From the NCBI GenBank assembly GCA_029851415.1, contig CM056743.1, positions 36,038,714 to 36,102,713 on the forward strand: DNA of 64,000 bases, written 5' to 3'. This DNA comes from Eretmocerus hayati. Its lineage: Eukaryota > Arthropoda > Insecta > Hymenoptera > Aphelinidae. Below the pieces are notes generated by a model. That model made no database searches and was not told where the DNA came from. It saw only the letters and a program-made list of their open reading frames with translations. The translations under genes and the position numbers were made by a program. Position 1 is the stretch's first letter. Each line of letters starts with the position of its first letter. Positions 27,101 to 38,511 of the stretch are shown piece by piece.

Positions 27101-30100
27101 ACGTGATGTTACAATGCCGTAGTCCTACGTGCTTGTAGTGATTTTTTTACATCATACTATTCTATTTATCATGCAACTTGAAAGACACTGCAAATCTTTC
27201 CTTTTTGTAGTCTCGTCAGATTTTTTAAAATTAGCTCAACCAAGTTTAAGATAGTCGAAACAAAAAATGATCATAATAAAGGAATTCAAAATTAATGCCG
27301 ATAGACACGTTGAATGTGCTAACTCGCAATGTCTATTATCAAATGTAAACAGTTATTACCAGATTTCATTCCACTTACGTTGTTCTTTTCCATTTTTTCT
27401 ATCGAAGGCCTACGTGGTGTTCCGAGGTGGCGATAAAGATGATTCTAATGGTAAGCTTGCCGGCACAACGAGCAAGTTTCTGGGGAAAACTTCCCGAGCC
27501 CCAGCTACGAGCAATCAGACCAATTCCATTTCTTTGTATCAAGCAAATTTGACCGAGGATGCCGATAGTGTTACGGTAAGAGTCTCAATCATTCATCATA
27601 ATTTGTTCCACAATTATGCAATCTAATTTATTGAAGTTGACGGATTTATAGTTGGATCCTATCAGGATTATCCATGTTTGAGAATCAGCGTCCAATTTTT
27701 GCGCGGTATAGGTAGTACATACAGTTCCCACGGAAAAAATGGAATACGATGAGTACCTGCCGCAAATCAGGGATAGTTTCGATGCACTTTGTCGTACGGG
27801 AGTTCTGGGGAGATTATCGTCATGAAGATCACCTAAAGAAATTATCGATTCATGTGCTTCAAACTTTCTGTACATGCTATTTGAGTAGCCGTAATCAAAG
27901 GTGAAAACGGAAGGGAACAGATCACAACAATTCTTACGAGATGTTGCATCTTCAATTTTTTATATTTAGAGTTCCCTCTACGACCTTCCCTATCTGCGAG
28001 TAATAAACTTGAAAATTAAACTTTCTATCATACACGCTGCTTATGATAATACATTGGCAGTGCGAAAATAGCATCGAAAGAATATCACGCCATACGATCT
28101 CGACTAAAATGATCTCATTTTTCTGAGAATGATATCAGATTTTGTTTTGCTAAGACCTGAAGAGGTTCTCTTCCAGTCAGTTCTACTTTTCGAGCAAAAG
28201 ATGAAAAAGTGCCAATACGACACATTCGAGCCGAAATATGGTATCATTTTCAGAAAAATGAGATCATTTTACGTAGAGATCATGTGGCGTGATATTTTTT
28301 CGATGCATTTTCGCAATATAATAGGGCAAGAGGAAATGGAATAGTTGCCAGACTCGATATCTCCATGCATGAGCATTCTGTAAGTTCCTTATTCGGATAG
28401 GGAACTGGGAGGGTCGTCGAGGGAACTTCAAAAGGAGGAAATTGAAGATTTTGAAATACGACATACCGCATTTCGTATGAACTTTTGTGATCAGATCACT
28501 CCCGTCAAAGTTGCAAGTGATTGATTGAAGTAGAATTCTTTCAAATTTCCAACGTTGACTGCATATATGAGGAAATCCCAGAAACTTTTGACTTTTGGCC
28601 CCTAAAAGTAAAAATACTGAAAAGCGCTGTGTACATATCTGAAATTTTTTATACAACTTCTTTGAAGGCTCCAAAAACAAAACCTCTCATGTGGATCATC
28701 TGAAAAAATTCGCTCAACGACTTACAGAACAAAGTCTTGCGCCACATTTTGGGAATTTTTTACAAGTTTGGTCCGAAATTTTCATTGAATGCAGGGTGAG
28801 CGTCGGGGGTTGGCCGGCCGGGGATAGGATACTTGAATAAATGACAAAGATTCTCAACTTCTAGAGTTCATGATTAGGATCGCTCAATGGTAATGATGAA
28901 GGCTTGTGACCTATCAAAAGGTGACAAAAACACACCAAATATTGAAGAGTCTCGGTCCTACCAGATCTCATCATCCACTGGCATACAAGATGCGAATATT
29001 AAATACGATCATAGTCATTCTTAAACGAATCCGGAACGTCTTTGAACCTTTTGAAAGATTTTATGGAACGTTTCGTGACAATTTCATCCATGTAAAATCC
29101 TTAATAGCCCCCACTCGAACAGATGCGACTCTAAAACGCGCTAGAGGCTGAGTGTATAGCGAGATGCGTATGGTATCTTGATACTACTATCCGCTATTTT
29201 TCGGTAATCTGGAGTCCATCAATCAACCAAAAATCAACATCCGTTGATTACAGCGAGTGTACACCGCCGAGAACTGCATAAATATACCACGAGCGACACT
29301 AATTTTTTTCCGGTTGAACGCAATTCCTTGATTTCCCCGTTGATGTACACGGACCTGCAACAAGTCGATTTCTTCGTTTTTGCGCGAGTAACAAAATGAG
29401 TTTATCGAGGAGACCCTCTACAATACGAGAAGAAAAGTATGAGCCTAAGAACAGGAGTAATGATTTTTCATCGAAATGGAAGGATAGACCGTCCAATTGC
29501 GTGTCACGGCTGAGTATACATCGATGTAAATCTCCGTGGAAGGAAAAAATGATAACTTTAAATCATTAGAAATATGTATGGGAAGTTGCAGAACCTGCTG
29601 TAGTATGCTAAAACCACGAGAGCTTAACAAATTTTGAGAGTTGGTCCGAGTGACGCGTCGATTAATCGATTTTCGGGTGTTTTCTCGCACATTATCTTCT
29701 GTATAGTATCTATCTACATCCAACAATCGATCCCAATTTTGATGTCCAATTTCAGGACATCCAAAGAAGAAAATTTGACTGGTTAGGCCTCGTTACACGT
29801 CTCACAGCCCAAATGATGGTGGAGTGACAGCAAAAGTCAAACGTTTCTTAAATTTTTACAAGGAATTTCCCCTTATATACTCGTGTTCCATTATTTTTCG
29901 TGGGTCCTCTATATTATCAAATTCCGGAGCTATGATTTTAATTCACGTCCATTGTCTGTACAGTATTGCGACCATTGAGAAAAAAACATATAACCCATCG
30001 ATAGGCTTAAAAACAGTTGAGCTTCCAGATTGTTGATCTAACGATGCAATCAAAATACTTAGTTTGCAATTCATTTTGAATATGTATGATGTATACGTAC

Positions 30101-31693
30101 TCTCAATGAAGCGTCTCATTTTTGTTCAAAATAAAAAAATGAGCGATGAGATATCTGCCTATATATGGTTAATCTTTTGGTTCTTTTCTTTATTGCAGGA
30201 AGAATTCAAAAGATTATATACTCAATTGGATATACTTAAGGATAGATGTGCGCGTCTAGGTATCAAGTTGATGTATGAAAAGATTATGTCCATGCAAGAA
30301 GCAGCAAAAGGACTGGAATCAAAACTTTCCGCAACAAGTGCTGTATCTTGGTCAGGTCAAGATCATGAGCTGACAAACAATGCTTCGATACTAGCCAGGT
30401 AATATCTCATGTCAATCATATCTAGGTATAATAATAATCTTTACATCAAAATTCATTCAACTGTTCATCAGCCTGAAGAACTTACAAATATATTTCACAA
30501 GTCACAACTCTAATAACCACCAATTACTGCAATTAATATTAAAATTAGGGCAGCCACATTTCATTCTATTGGTTATCAGTAACAATCGTTTTAATTAGAT
30601 CAAAACTTACTCATACGAATCGAAGAATATCTTACGAGGAATTCAAATTATAATTTTCGAACTTGAGTCGTCCTCTTCTGTGAATCAATGATAAATCGGC
30701 ATTGGACGGCCAATTTTTTATTTCTCTATTGTTGGCCTCGGATTTGAGGCCATTTTTAAATAGAAATTATCGATCGGGGTTTGATTCTTGAGATATTATT
30801 CAAAGAAAAAAGTAGGACTTCACTGATGATATCGTGAAAAAAGTAGAGCATCTTGCCGGAAAGAAGAAGGTTCCTAGTTCGATCCTGCGTCCAGGCATTA
30901 TTTTCACGATGTCAGTCAAATGCATTTTTTCTTTGATCAATATCTCGACGATCAAACCTCGATCGATAATTTCTCATTAAAATAGTCTCAAATCCAAGGT
31001 CAACAATAGAGAAATAAAAAATTAGTCCTCCAAATGCCGATTTACGAATTTAATACCATTGATCTTACGAGGAACGTCTTGAAAGAATTGCTCTCACGCA
31101 GTACATATGCCATTTTTAGATTATTCTTCCATTCAGAAATGTATAGAAGAGTCACGTATATTGAAACGCTTTTCTGAGTCCACGAGTCACGAATATGCAG
31201 TTCGATTCATGGTTGTAACTCATGTGAATTAAGTCAATCTCATACTTATCTTATTGAGAACTTTTGAGAATTTTTAAAACTTTCCAATTTCAATTCGGAT
31301 GTGAAATAGTAGTTTTGAAAAGTTTTTTTTATAGATGTTATCAATTTGAATCCTTACAGGAGGAAACCAGAGGTATCAAAGTGCATCGTTTACGCACACA
31401 CTGAGAAACTGCACGATTTGGTTGAAGGTAAGAGCAAAGTTGATGATGCGGATGAAACGAAAAAACGCGAAGACCGTCTGGAAGATAAACAGCCCAGTGA
31501 AGATGAAGTAAAAAGAAAAGATTCTTCGAGTAATAATTCTGCTAGTGCCAAGGATCAAGATTTGCCCACAACAACGAATCCGGATGATCAATCGAAAGAT
31601 CAGAATAAAAAAAAATCTGGTCACGCACGGACTCATGCTATAGTAATAAATCTTGATGATAAATCAAGATTTTCCGAAGAAGTGATAGTTTAA
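18124..31693 (+). CDS. GPR158/GPR179-family orphan class C GPCR (smog-like), 5' incomplete
   Basis: Twelve exons join in phase: ~18124-18554, 20773-20896, 21720-21863, 23224-23424, 24544-24612, 25103-25212, 25507-25721, 26088-26226, 26962-27067, 27408-27575, 30199-30398, 31360-31693. They give about 746 residues. In order they encode the distal part of an extracellular Cache-like domain (YYDCGGGNIWMLTYTVPFFG, then a GIDIDL..VDIDQC stretch), a cysteine-rich EGF-like segment, a CxxCxxGCxxC linker, seven membrane segments with the conserved TM3 and ECL2 cysteines (VTCTARVW; AYLCRTDWW), a coiled-coil start (EEFKRLYTQLDILKDR) and a charged low-complexity tail. Vertebrate GPR158 is a metabotropic glycine receptor and Drosophila smog a receptor for Fog; which paralogue this is cannot be decided here. 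No signal peptide or start codon was found, so 5' exons are missing. Splice sites after the first exon are canonical; the first acceptor is uncertain. Confidence 0.9.
18792..19567 (-). mobile_element. Word-bearing MITE, family A, copy 1
   Basis: The left end is AGTGTACCTAATTTGCCCC and the right end is the inverted AGTATGCCTAATATGCCCC (written as GGGGCATATTAGGCATACT at 19549-19567). The left internal sequence matches the reverse complement of the right part of the 34.5-kb copy (TTTTGTTTTG, AAGCTTGTTTCAAG), so the two copies lie in opposite orientation. Total length, 776 bp, is close to the other copy's 785 bp, although this copy contains a nested insertion. It lies in the first visible intron of the GPCR. 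Confidence 0.75.
18937..19259. mobile_element. Nested fold-back insertion
   Basis: Inside the preceding element, GGGAGGACAAGGTGTCCGG (left) and the complement of GGGAGGGCCAGGTATCCGGG (right) form terminal inverted repeats. The similarity continues into the arms (CACCAACCTTGTCC; CGCCAATCATCCCC). No ORF of note. Confidence 0.6.
21958..22799. mobile_element. Fold-back MITE with perfect palindromic core, in a GPCR intron
   Basis: The ends TGGACCCGCGTG and the complement of TGGTCCCCGCGTG are followed by over 100 bp of inverted similarity (ACGAATAAGTCGTTC; CATTATGTG; TGACTC). The interior is dominated by GAGAAGT and GTGCGTAAATG words in both orientations. It culminates in a nearly perfect palindrome of about 145 bp centred near 22541 (GCTCGCTTCGCGAGC). 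There is no transposase. It sits between the EGF-like exon and the first transmembrane exon. Confidence 0.8.
24867..24909. repeat. Perfect 16-bp hairpin in a GPCR intron
   Basis: TTTTCACTGATTCGCA and its exact complement are separated by 11 bases. The stem is short and could be a small fold-back remnant. Nothing shows that it is a small-RNA precursor. Confidence 0.5.
28062..28314. mobile_element. Small fold-back MITE in a GPCR intron (~253 bp)
   Basis: Arms 28062-28140 and 28238-28314 are inverted copies (GCGAAAATAGCATCGAAAGA against TCTTTCGATGC...TTTTCGC; shared core AAAATGATCTCATTTTTCTG). The loop is about 97 bases. No coding sequence. The target duplication is unclear. Confidence 0.7.
30691..31045. 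mobile_element. Fold-back MITE with a tRNA-like loop
   Basis: The ends TAAATCGGCATT and AATGCCGATTTA are exact inverted repeats. About 145-bp arms follow on each side (GGTTTGATTCTTGAGATA; the complement of TATCTCGACGATCAAACC) and reach the centre. The unpaired loop at about 30841-30900 is the tRNA-like sequence listed separately. It lies in the GPCR intron before the last exon. Confidence 0.75.
30841..30900 (+). repeat. tRNA-derived segment (SINE-like)
   Basis: GTAGAGCATCTTGCC resembles a tRNA D-arm/A box and GGTTCCTAGTTCGATCCTGC resembles a T-arm with a B box. The first part of a tRNA is missing and the anticodon arm does not form clearly, so this is a remnant or captured SINE head rather than a functional tRNA. 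Confidence 0.5.
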
Positions 31694-31918
31694 GGTACTC
31701 TTTTGTGCGGGATTTGGTCTTCAAATTATTCTTATAAAAATGAAGACAAAAGACTCCTCGTATAATCTAGTGACATACTTATCAGGGTATGGCATAATTA
31801 CGAAAACACCAACTAACTCGAGCTCCTGCCTAAAAATATAAAAAGTTGCTTCAAAATATCTGTATGTGAAAGAACTCTGCAAAGATCATGTGATCTATTT
31901 GATAGTAAAAAATAATTG

Positions 31919-31924
31919 AATAAA
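31919..31924 (+). terminator. Candidate GPCR polyadenylation signal
   Basis: AATAAA about 226 bases after the GPCR stop codon; plausible as the 3' end signal because no closer AATAAA was noticed. Confidence 0.4.
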
Positions 31925-32489
31925 CCGCAAAATTCTGCCACCGAATTCAATCCGTCGTGTATGTACATTTAGCAGTCTAGTCTTACACTACTTATATTAT
32001 ATAATATACAGGTAGGTTGTGACAGAATCTCGTGATGAAGACAAAAAAAAGTTTACTACCTGAGTGTGTATGAAAAAAAATGTAATTATATATTGTATTA
32101 TCAAATGCGATCTCACATCAAAGCTGGTTCATGCCTCGCTTTTCATATTTAGATGTTTAGGCGCCAAATGGTTGTGTGCTAAAATATATTCTTATTCAGG
32201 TGCTGCTGAATCAGAAAAATTATACTGTTTTCCACAATCGAATCAATAATCAGTGCGATTTATCAGTGGCTAGTAACAACTACATAGAGAGTATACATAT
32301 CTCTGATTTTGCACACTCAGTTTTTACTGTAATAGGAAGGAAATACTCATACCACATGAAAGCAGTCATCGGAGTAGTAATGTTCTGAATCATCTCATCT
32401 ATGACTTTTTTTATTCGAATCGACAGTTTGAAATATCAACTTGAGGTAACGTCCGGCATGAAGTAGTGCATTTCGATACAAGGGTGGAA

Positions 32490-33285
32490 AAATTTTTTTA
32501 TACGACTCGACGCGGAAACTGCGTGTTTCTACGCTCGCTATATAACATTACGCAACTAGGGAGTAAAAGAGGAAGAGTCCCTCCCGGGTGGATATTATAG
32601 CGTTCGAGGCGCAGATAAAAACCCGGGAGGTGGTCGTCCTCTTTACTTCCCAGTTGCGTATTATACTTTTTACTACGAGGGAACGAAAACTTCGCGTCAT
32701 TTACGCTTCCGAAGCGGGAGTAAAACGCGTATTTTAGTCCCTAGTAGTAAAAAACAGCATATATGCGTCTCGTACCAAAAATCTTTATTCGTCACGAAAA
32801 CCTTGTTGGGCGTCTGCTGGCACTCGACACATAATATACTATTTTGCATCCGAGTGATGCGGGTTTCCGGCCTGAGCCGTAGGCGAAGGTCGGGATCAAC
32901 ACTAGGATGCGAAAAATAGGTCTTACACCCGTGTATCGAACTGTGTTTCTCGACAAACTGTGCGAGAAAGTGTGAAATCAGTGCGGAAAAGACACTTTTT
33001 CCATTGTTTATGAGATAAAGAGTCATTTTCGCACGGATTTTTGATTTTCTTTCCCACGCCTCCGGTGAAAAAATAGTATTCAACACTTGGGCGGAGTGGT
33101 TTCCGCTTTTGAGCGATGGTTCCCACCCTCGTCATAGCTCGTGCCACGGAAACCAACATTTCTGCCCTCGTATCGAAATCTACTACTTTCGCACAACTTA
33201 TTGAATTTAGTTTAAATGAACTCGTTATACGAGAGTAAAACCTATTTTCATCATCCTGAACTAAAATTGCCGCTCTTAAACTCAG
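32490..33285. repeat. GC-rich, CpG-rich unclassified repeat with internal inverted motifs
   Basis: The region stands out from its AT-rich flanks. ACGCAACTAGGGAGTAAAAG (about 32553) and its counterpart CTTTACTTCCCAGTTGCGTA (about 32640) face each other around CCCGGG-containing sequence. A second pair, TTTTACTACGAGGGA and TCCCTAGTAGTAAAA, lies at 32667-32755. A 166-codon minus-strand open frame (32923-33423) crosses into the next palindrome; it has no recognised domain and I do not call it a gene. A multicopy transposon-derived origin is likely. Confidence 0.5.
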
Positions 33286-33292
33286 CTTAAGA

Positions 33293-33695
33293 GTGCTCTC
33301 TACCTCTCGAAAAGCGATGGTAGCGCCTCTAGCGGTCAAATTGGTATATTGCCAATAACAACTTTTAAAAACAAAGAGGAAGGAAACCAATAGTACCGCT
33401 CCCTGCGGATTATTTTTCTTCAAATAACAAAAAAAAGTTTCATCGAGATCGGTGCAAAATTGAGCTCAAAAATTTGCAGATACAATTTAGCAACACTGAA
33501 CAAATCTTTCTGCAAATTTTTGAGCTCAATTTTGCATCGATCTCGATGAAACTTTTTTTTAAATTTGAAGAAAATTAGTCCGCAGGGAGCGGTACTATTG
33601 GTCTACTCCCTCTTTGTTTTTAAAAATTGTTATTGGCAATATACCAATTTGACCGCTAGAGGCGCTACCATCGCTTTTCAAAAGGTAGAGAGCAC
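33293..33695. mobile_element. Fold-back element, ~403-bp palindrome
   Basis: Arms of about 180 bp (GTGCTCTCTACC at the left; GGTAGAGAGCAC at the right) share GATGGTAGCGCCTCTAGCGG and GTACCGCTCCCTGCGGA in inverted order. They leave a loop of about 38 bases near 33475-33512. The arms are about 95% identical by eye, suggesting a young insertion. Confidence 0.8.
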
Positions 33696-33699
33696 GGGT

Positions 33700-34505
33700 T
33701 CTCATGATCAAAAGTCATAGTTCTGTGCTTGCAGGCTCATTTCAGGTGCGGAGGACTTATTTCCCGCTCTTCACGCGGAAATTGAACGGTCCTAGCACCC
33801 AAACTGAGTATACGCTGTACAGTGCAATAGCGAACATGTCGTCCATTCCTATATTGATATTGTCTCAAGTGCCAGAGTTCATCTAAATGTCATGTTTCAA
33901 GCAATAGAATGAATGAAGAAAATTATAGAAAAGAATTTAGAACATGCTTGTTTCAATCATTACTTGAATTACTGTAAGACAAAGTAGCCCCGGGCAGAAT
34001 ATTGAATCCAAACAGAAATTAGTAAACGGAGTACGATCGAGGGAAATTAAAGCTGTATAGATTTAATGTTTTTGCATACTTGCACAGTTACGGAGGCATG
34101 TATGTACATAAAAAGAATATATATGCGTGTCAGGAGATTTTTATACATTATATATGGTCAATTTTATCGTAACTGTCAAATTCTGTGTCTGAGGTTGGGA
34201 TTTGTGGAAAGTTATGACATATTCCACCCCTAGATTAACAACTTTCACACGGTATATTCTATCGGGAGGAGTGCGTCAAGATTTCGAGACCTGAGACCAA
34301 TAATTTAGCATATTGTAAGAATCCAAAATTTCACTATCCTAACGCGTACATATATACATGTCTGAGCATGAAATATTTGTTTTATAGAATAGTCGTGCCC
34401 GAGAAGGCTAAAGAAATTTCTTTACTGCATTCGTGATCAATGACTTCTTCGGAAGTTGGTAGATCCATCGATATTCGTGAAAAATTTTTTTGCGAAAACG
34501 TCTAA
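33700..34505. other. Gene-free stretch
   Basis: Short ORFs only, AT-rich, no recognised repeat or RNA gene. Confidence 0.4.
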
Positions 34506-34510
34506 GGTAA

Positions 34511-35295
34511 GTGTGCCTAATATGCCCCCATTCCCTAATATGCTCCCCACTCAAGTTCTCGTATGTACGCACCCGCAGACCTTGCCACGCATTTTTTTCA
34601 TGTTTGTTACGTTAGAATATGAGAAAATGAACGTTTTGGACCGATCCTAGATGACCCGCGCCTTTCTTCGAACAAAAAAAACTTTTTTCGCTACTTTCGA
34701 CTTTTTTTTCGTAAGTCACTACAAGTTATGCCAATTAGAATTGGTGGAATCAATTTCAACGTGCTTTAACTCATTTTCTTTGTCTTTGTCCCAACTTCAA
34801 AATGCTCTTCGCAGAATTGCAAAATTCGACTTCTAACCGATTCTATAACGCTCACATTACTAGGAAAAGTCCAGTGTTCCTAATATGCCCCGATGATTTT
34901 TTTCAAACTCGTTGTTCACTCCATCAGAATACATCAATCCAACTATGAAAAATCAAAAGAGGTTGAAAAAAGCTGCAGAATGAGATAGAGTACATCTTAT
35001 TTGGGGATCTGGGAGCCGAGATATCCCGATTTTACGAAAAACCCGTATAATCTCATGGAAAATGCCCCTTTTACACGTGGGGGCATGTTAGGAACACACT
35101 ATCAAAAACTTGCAAAAAATATTTTTTTGCAAAAATTGAGATATCTCGGCTCCAATTCATTGAAATCAAACGTACTTCGACTCATTTTAAAGGCCTTGAA
35201 ACAAGCTTCAAAATAAGCTAAAATACTTTGGAAGATATTGAGATGAGCCAAAAGTGTGAGCAAAACAAAAGTAGTGGGGGCATATTAGGCACACT
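34511..35295 (+). mobile_element. Word-bearing MITE, family A, copy 2
   Basis: The terminal word GTGTGCCTAATATGCCCCC at the left (34511) is mirrored at the right (35274-35295). Degenerate internal copies occur at 34530-34548 (CCCTAATATGCTCCCC), 34873-34892 (AGTGTTCCTAATATGCCCCG) and, inverted, at 35078-35099. The rest of the element is AT-rich with no significant ORF. It is homologous to the 18.8-kb copy in inverted orientation. Confidence 0.8.
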
Positions 35296-35299
35296 AACC

Positions 35300-37870
35300 T
35301 TATATTGTCAAAGCCAAATTTGCTCATTAAAACTCAATTCAGCAATGATCGTTTGATTCTGCAAACTCGAAAAATAATGAAAGAAATCTTTCAATGTGCC
35401 CGACTCTGAACTCATCTCGATACAACATAACACAATTTACAAATTTTCATGAAAAGTGCACTCGAATAGGGTTTTTTTTTTGCCACGATAGAATAAACTT
35501 TTGGTATACAAGATTTCCAGTGTCAAGGAGGAGACGTGCAACATACTAATCAAATCAGGTCTCAAAACTATTGAGAAACGTGATTCTAGATAATAAAATG
35601 AGCATAGTATGCTGTATTGGGATGACAATGATATATTTCCTTGACTTTCGACTTCGGACTTCATATTTGACTGTAACGACAGAATCTACCATATCTTGTT
35701 ATGCTGCCAATTAGATAATGAAATTGAATCCATATAAACCTTTCGTCGTCTTGAGACATAAGATCACTATGATGATTCTTGATTATGAGATCTTATGTAT
35801 GCCCCAAATCTGAGATATTGCAAATAAATTTACATACATGTACTAATGTAGATATAAAATAAACATATAACTGAAGAATCGACCTAAACTGCAAAAAATT
35901 CTGGCGTGATTCGACATTTCTTACTGGTAATTTGGGTTTAAAATGCACGTAAATAACACATTTTAAAAAATTTTCGACGTGACTCATCACACTGTTATGC
36001 TGTAATCATCTCTCTGGTGTTGAGATGTTGGATCATTTATAAAAAATGTATGGACAAAAGTATCGTGGATTTTGGCTATTGATTTTTTTTTAGGTGGAAA
36101 GTTATCTCATGAAATGAATGATCTCAAAATGTTTGTGATTGCGAAAAATCCTGCAATAATTAGGTCGGATATGTAAGGGCGATAGGAGGGATAGGAAATG
36201 TATTAGTTATCCATTACTCACTTATTCATTTTCAATTCATTAAAAGCAATATTATGAAACAGTTTGTCATGTCCGGAACTAAAATATTGAAATTGAGATC
36301 GACTGCATCAGAGTATACTACTTCAATTTTGAAAGGGACTAATTGGGTAATCAATAGGTTTGAACGAAAGCTTTGATACCAACTCAAAATTTCACTTTTC
36401 TTCGATCCCTCGCATTACAGAATCGACACAGTCAAACTTTCTAAATCATTCTCTCTTCTATCGCTCTGTGGAAATTCGTGATCTTTCCTTTGTATTATTG
36501 AACGTAATTTATCGAGCTTAAAAACAAGCTATTGCATCTTATATATGATCCGCATATGAAATAATGGATTCCGAGATCTCATCTAAAAAACAGAGGATTT
36601 CATGTAATCTCATTTTAAATATTCCATAATTGAATTTGAAAATTTTCAACGACATTCACAAGCATCAATCATTTCCTTGGTCTCATCCTTGATTGCAAGC
36701 AATAATTTTTTTGAATATCTGCTATCCGTACCTGAGTGATTAGAGTTTTTTGAGTGATTAGATTTTAATATAATGGCGTGCAGGTCACAAACCTATGAAT
36801 GTAATTGAATTACCTGTAAGATTATTAGGAACGTCAGGTGAGGCTCAGTTTTAACTGATCAAATTCTATACGAATAATAGTTGACTTTTCCGGGATAATT
36901 AATTTTTTACTAATTGTTGAATGAAGACAAGGGACTAATCCGTATCTCCATGGCGGATAATAATAATTCAAGGATAGACGTATATATGTGAATATTCACG
37001 AGTATAAAATCCTTTAAAATTCACGCAATTTTGGTATTAGTGTACATAATCATTCAGGTATGATATAATAAAGTGTGTAAATCTTCCGAGCTTTCAACGT
37101 GGTTCCTCAAGATTGTAAGTTTCATGGATAAGGAAAACTTGTTGTATCGTTGTGCTTTTGATTTTCAATGTGTGTTTGTTGATCGAAAGTTTACTCGTGC
37201 ATGAATTTTCTTGCAGTATTGGACCGCTCATGTTATTGGAGAAAATTAATATTTGCTCATTTTGTGATCGTTTCTTTGATTGATAAAATGTATGTACAGT
37301 CTAACTCATTCAACAGCGATAGATTTTAAGATGTGATCATTTGAATTGAATAAAATTATCAAGCAATATCTTATCAAAGATTGATATCGTTACATGTAAT
37401 TTTGTTACTTTGTTCATTTTTTGAGTATCTTCATACAGTGGTTCTTTGTTTTCAAACTAGATTATCGAGCTAAAAAGTAGATTCAAGAGTTAGAATGATT
37501 GCTTAATGATTGATGATCATTAATGTTGAGTGGCTCATCCGTGTTTTGCCCAATGATTGAATAATTTATTACGAAAGTTCATCCCACTCGCGTCATTTCT
37601 GTCCACTAATCGCAGGTTCACTAAAAATTATCATAATGACTAAAAGTCCAATAACTGGAATTTTTACAATTCCTTCAAAAAATGAAATGGATGATTTATA
37701 TTTTAATTATTTACCACAGGCATGTCACTGATTACGTTAATCACGAAATTAAAATAAAATTCATAGGAAAACTATGTAGTGTAATTTCTAAGACTCATTC
37801 ACAGAAAAGTACAGTAATAACCAGTAATATCACACCATTATTCCACAAATTGTATTCTTATTTTATACTA
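35300..37870. other. Gene-free stretch upstream of the small membrane-protein genes
   Basis: AT-rich, without coding signal. One short imperfect hairpin (ACATAAGATC and GATCTTATGT, about 35757-35798) is visible. ATAATAAAG near 37067 looks like a polyadenylation signal but has no recognised gene before it. Confidence 0.4.
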
Positions 37871-37872
37871 TT

Positions 37873-38511
37873 TTAACCAAATTTTAAGCTTGTTGGGGCC
37901 AAACCGAGTTTATCCAAGATTATACACAAAGCCTGCCTCAATGCTGGATTCAATTGATTGAGAAGCCATCCAAGAGTTGTTGGACAAATCAGGACAATTG
38001 CCAAGATGCTTACGACTGCTGGCGCAAATAACATCAGAACGATCTGGTTTATGGGAAAATTATAATGATTTTATTACTCATATGGTCTGTAATAGGATGA
38101 TGTATTCTGATTATAGGATTTCAAAACAGATATGATGATGTGGCAGATTTTAAGCTTATGAATAGAATATTCATAGCATTTTTGAGAAATTTTTTTCCAT
38201 TTTAAGGTAATGTTTAAAATTAATTAAAACTCACTTCAATGAAAAAAGAAAGTTATGAACATTCTGTTTCTTCGAGAATTCATTGTATATAACCTCACAA
38301 GTACTGCGATACGTATTTTGAAAAAGCGTTTTAAAAATAGGTAAAAATCTATGAAACCCTGGAAATAGGAGTTACATACGTGCCATATCCAGGATACGAT
38401 GATCCATCCCAATACGACTGTACCGGCAGTTTTAACATATGGTGCCATTTCCGCACCAAGACAGTCACTGCCAAATATTTTGTTGATGATGTGCGATACA
38501 ATAGCTTCCAT
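37873..38511 (-). CDS. Small two-helix membrane protein (uncharacterised, 100 aa)
   Basis: Exon 1 runs 38511-38380 (44 codons), exon 2 38043-37873 (56 codons plus TAA). They join in phase 0 across a 336-bp intron with a GTATGT donor and a TTTTCCC..CCAG-type acceptor. The start codon follows an A-rich stretch (AAAAAAATGG). The product has a short polar N-terminus (MEAIVSHIINKIFGSDCLG), a hydrophobic segment ending in WIIVSWIWH, a second one beginning IVLMLFAPAVV, and an amphipathic C-terminal part (LNQLNPALRQALCIILDKLG). I do not recognise the family. A similar small split membrane-protein gene lies about 0.8 kb upstream on the same strand. Frame integrity and good splice sites argue that it is real, but no homologue is known to me. 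Confidence 0.5.

Noticed and set aside
32923..33423. 166-codon minus-strand open frame
   Set aside because: Lies across a CpG-rich repeat and one arm of a palindrome; no recognised domain. The open frame is probably a by-product of base composition.
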